A DNA stretch of 40,016 nt, taken from an uncultured Clostridia bacterium (lineage in GTDB: Bacteria; Bacillota; Clostridia; Oscillospirales; Ruminococcaceae). Under the pieces are notes generated by a model. It was not told the DNA's origin and did no database searches. It saw nothing but the letters and a program-made list of their open reading frames with translations. How positions within the stretch are numbered: the first letter of the stretch is position 1; each line of letters starts with the position of its first letter. Where the stretch lies: contig CANQYD010000019.1 in assembly GCA_947627985.1 (NCBI GenBank), positions 1 through 40,016 of the forward strand. Reading direction: 5' to 3'. A program made the position numbers and the translations under genes. Positions 39,641 to 40,016 of this stretch are shown in pieces.

Positions 39641-39765
39641 GTGCTTAAAATGCTTAAAATTCACGCAACTATAAATATCAAAATTTACTTTAATAATTTA
39701 GACTGTAAAAGCAAAATTTATCATTTTTATTTCGCACTTTCATGGATTTTAAACATTTTAAGCAC
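39641..39765. repeat. 125-bp AT-rich segment with 21-bp inverted ends
   Basis: GTGCTTAAAATGCTTAAAATTC begins at 39641 and its near-complement GATTTTAAACATTTTAAGCAC ends at 39765, with 2-3 mismatches. The interior is AT-rich and noncoding. It could be a small MITE or a simple hairpin structure. Confidence 0.5.
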
Positions 39766-39846
39766 AATAAGAAGACACTTTTCACAAATTGTCCGCCGTG
39801 GGAGGACGCCTGCCCTCTCAATTCCGCCCTCTGCAGATTCTCCGCT

Positions 39847-39940
39847 GGGAGTGTACAAACTGCCCTCATTATTCTCACTGATTAAATCTGTCACCAACGG
39901 TGACACCTTGAAATTCTGATATCTGATTTCCGATCTCTGT
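39847..39940 (+). repeat. Dispersed repeat R1, copy 3
   Basis: GGGAGTGTACAAACTGCCCTC and the following 75 bases match 12421-12515 with only a few changes; the terminal GCGTTCGCTTCG hairpin of copies 1 and 2 is missing, so this copy is 3'-truncated. Confidence 0.85.
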
Positions 39941-40016
39941 TGTTATGTTAAAATAGATCTGTTACAAAAAGTAGCAGCCAAACGCTTCAAAAAATGTTAT
40001 GATGAAATAACTGCAA

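Larger units (their letters stand above)
39488..40016. other. Right-end intergenic region
   Basis: No gene seen. It contains R1-type words (AGAAGTCAGATATCAGAGG at 39500-39520, GTCAGAAGATAGAT near 39575), two ATTTTAGACATTTTAG repeats (39608-39632), a 125-bp inverted-repeat element (39641-39765) and R1 copy 3 (39847-39940). The last 70 bp are AT-rich and may hold the start of the next transcription unit. Confidence 0.6.

Overview
The window reads as a chromosomal segment of an uncultured Firmicute, most likely class Clostridia (Oscillospirales-like). The signs are strong AGGAGG-type ribosome binding sites, sigma-A promoters with 16-17 bp spacers, a CIRCE operator before groES-groEL, a PheB-type ACT protein next to homoserine dehydrogenase, a yybP-ykoY (Mn2+) riboswitch, LytTR/GHKL two-component genes and an rplM-rpsI operon. 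I see no rRNA, tRNA or CRISPR array.

Layout. 1-378 is the 3' end of an IS1-family transposase. 411-1165 holds a dispersed repeat and a compact locus I read as a type I toxin-antitoxin: a 24-residue hydrophobic peptide on + and three tandem promoter-terminator units on -, the nearest converging on the toxin's terminator. 1386-3089 is the ACT-domain/hom pair. 3203-4990 is a Mn2+-riboswitch-controlled cation antiporter plus a membrane metalloprotease-like protein. 5156-6932 is an M23 peptidase and a lipoprotein. 7026-12017 (-) is a 1663-residue protein with a type IV prepilin leader. 12616-17940 is a LytTR regulator, a kinase without membrane segments and two ABC half-transporters. 18975-23731 (-) carries a CBM9-like tail-anchored surface protein, a small multidrug-export-like protein and groES-groEL. 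24064-27220 is an operon of an OmpR-type regulator, an acidic tail-anchored protein with 15-residue repeats, and an HtrA-like protease. 28264-30131 (-) is an ECF sigma factor with a PepSY-type membrane partner. 30412-31265 is rplM-rpsI.

31.4-39.1 kb is an integrative element: on - a truncated HTH regulator, a duplicated-DUF739 regulator, a tyrosine integrase broken by two 174-bp MITEs of one family, and a ribbon-helix-helix protein with a duplicated unknown domain; on + a complete 926-residue phage tape measure protein followed by three small genes, with no head, portal, terminase or other recognisable tail gene. Two promoter-terminator pairs without ORFs (33.6 and 39.3 kb) suggest small RNAs.

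Intergenic space is full of dispersed repeats: R1 (four places, plus short fragments), R2 (about 255 bp, two inverted copies at 18.6 and 27.4 kb whose hairpins differ by compensatory changes) and R3 (arrays of GC-rich hairpins at 21.7 and 27.8 kb).

The best candidates for something new are the toxin-antitoxin locus with three antitoxin-like RNA units, the tape-measure-only element and the MITE pair. All functional claims are from reading the sequence; no search was run.
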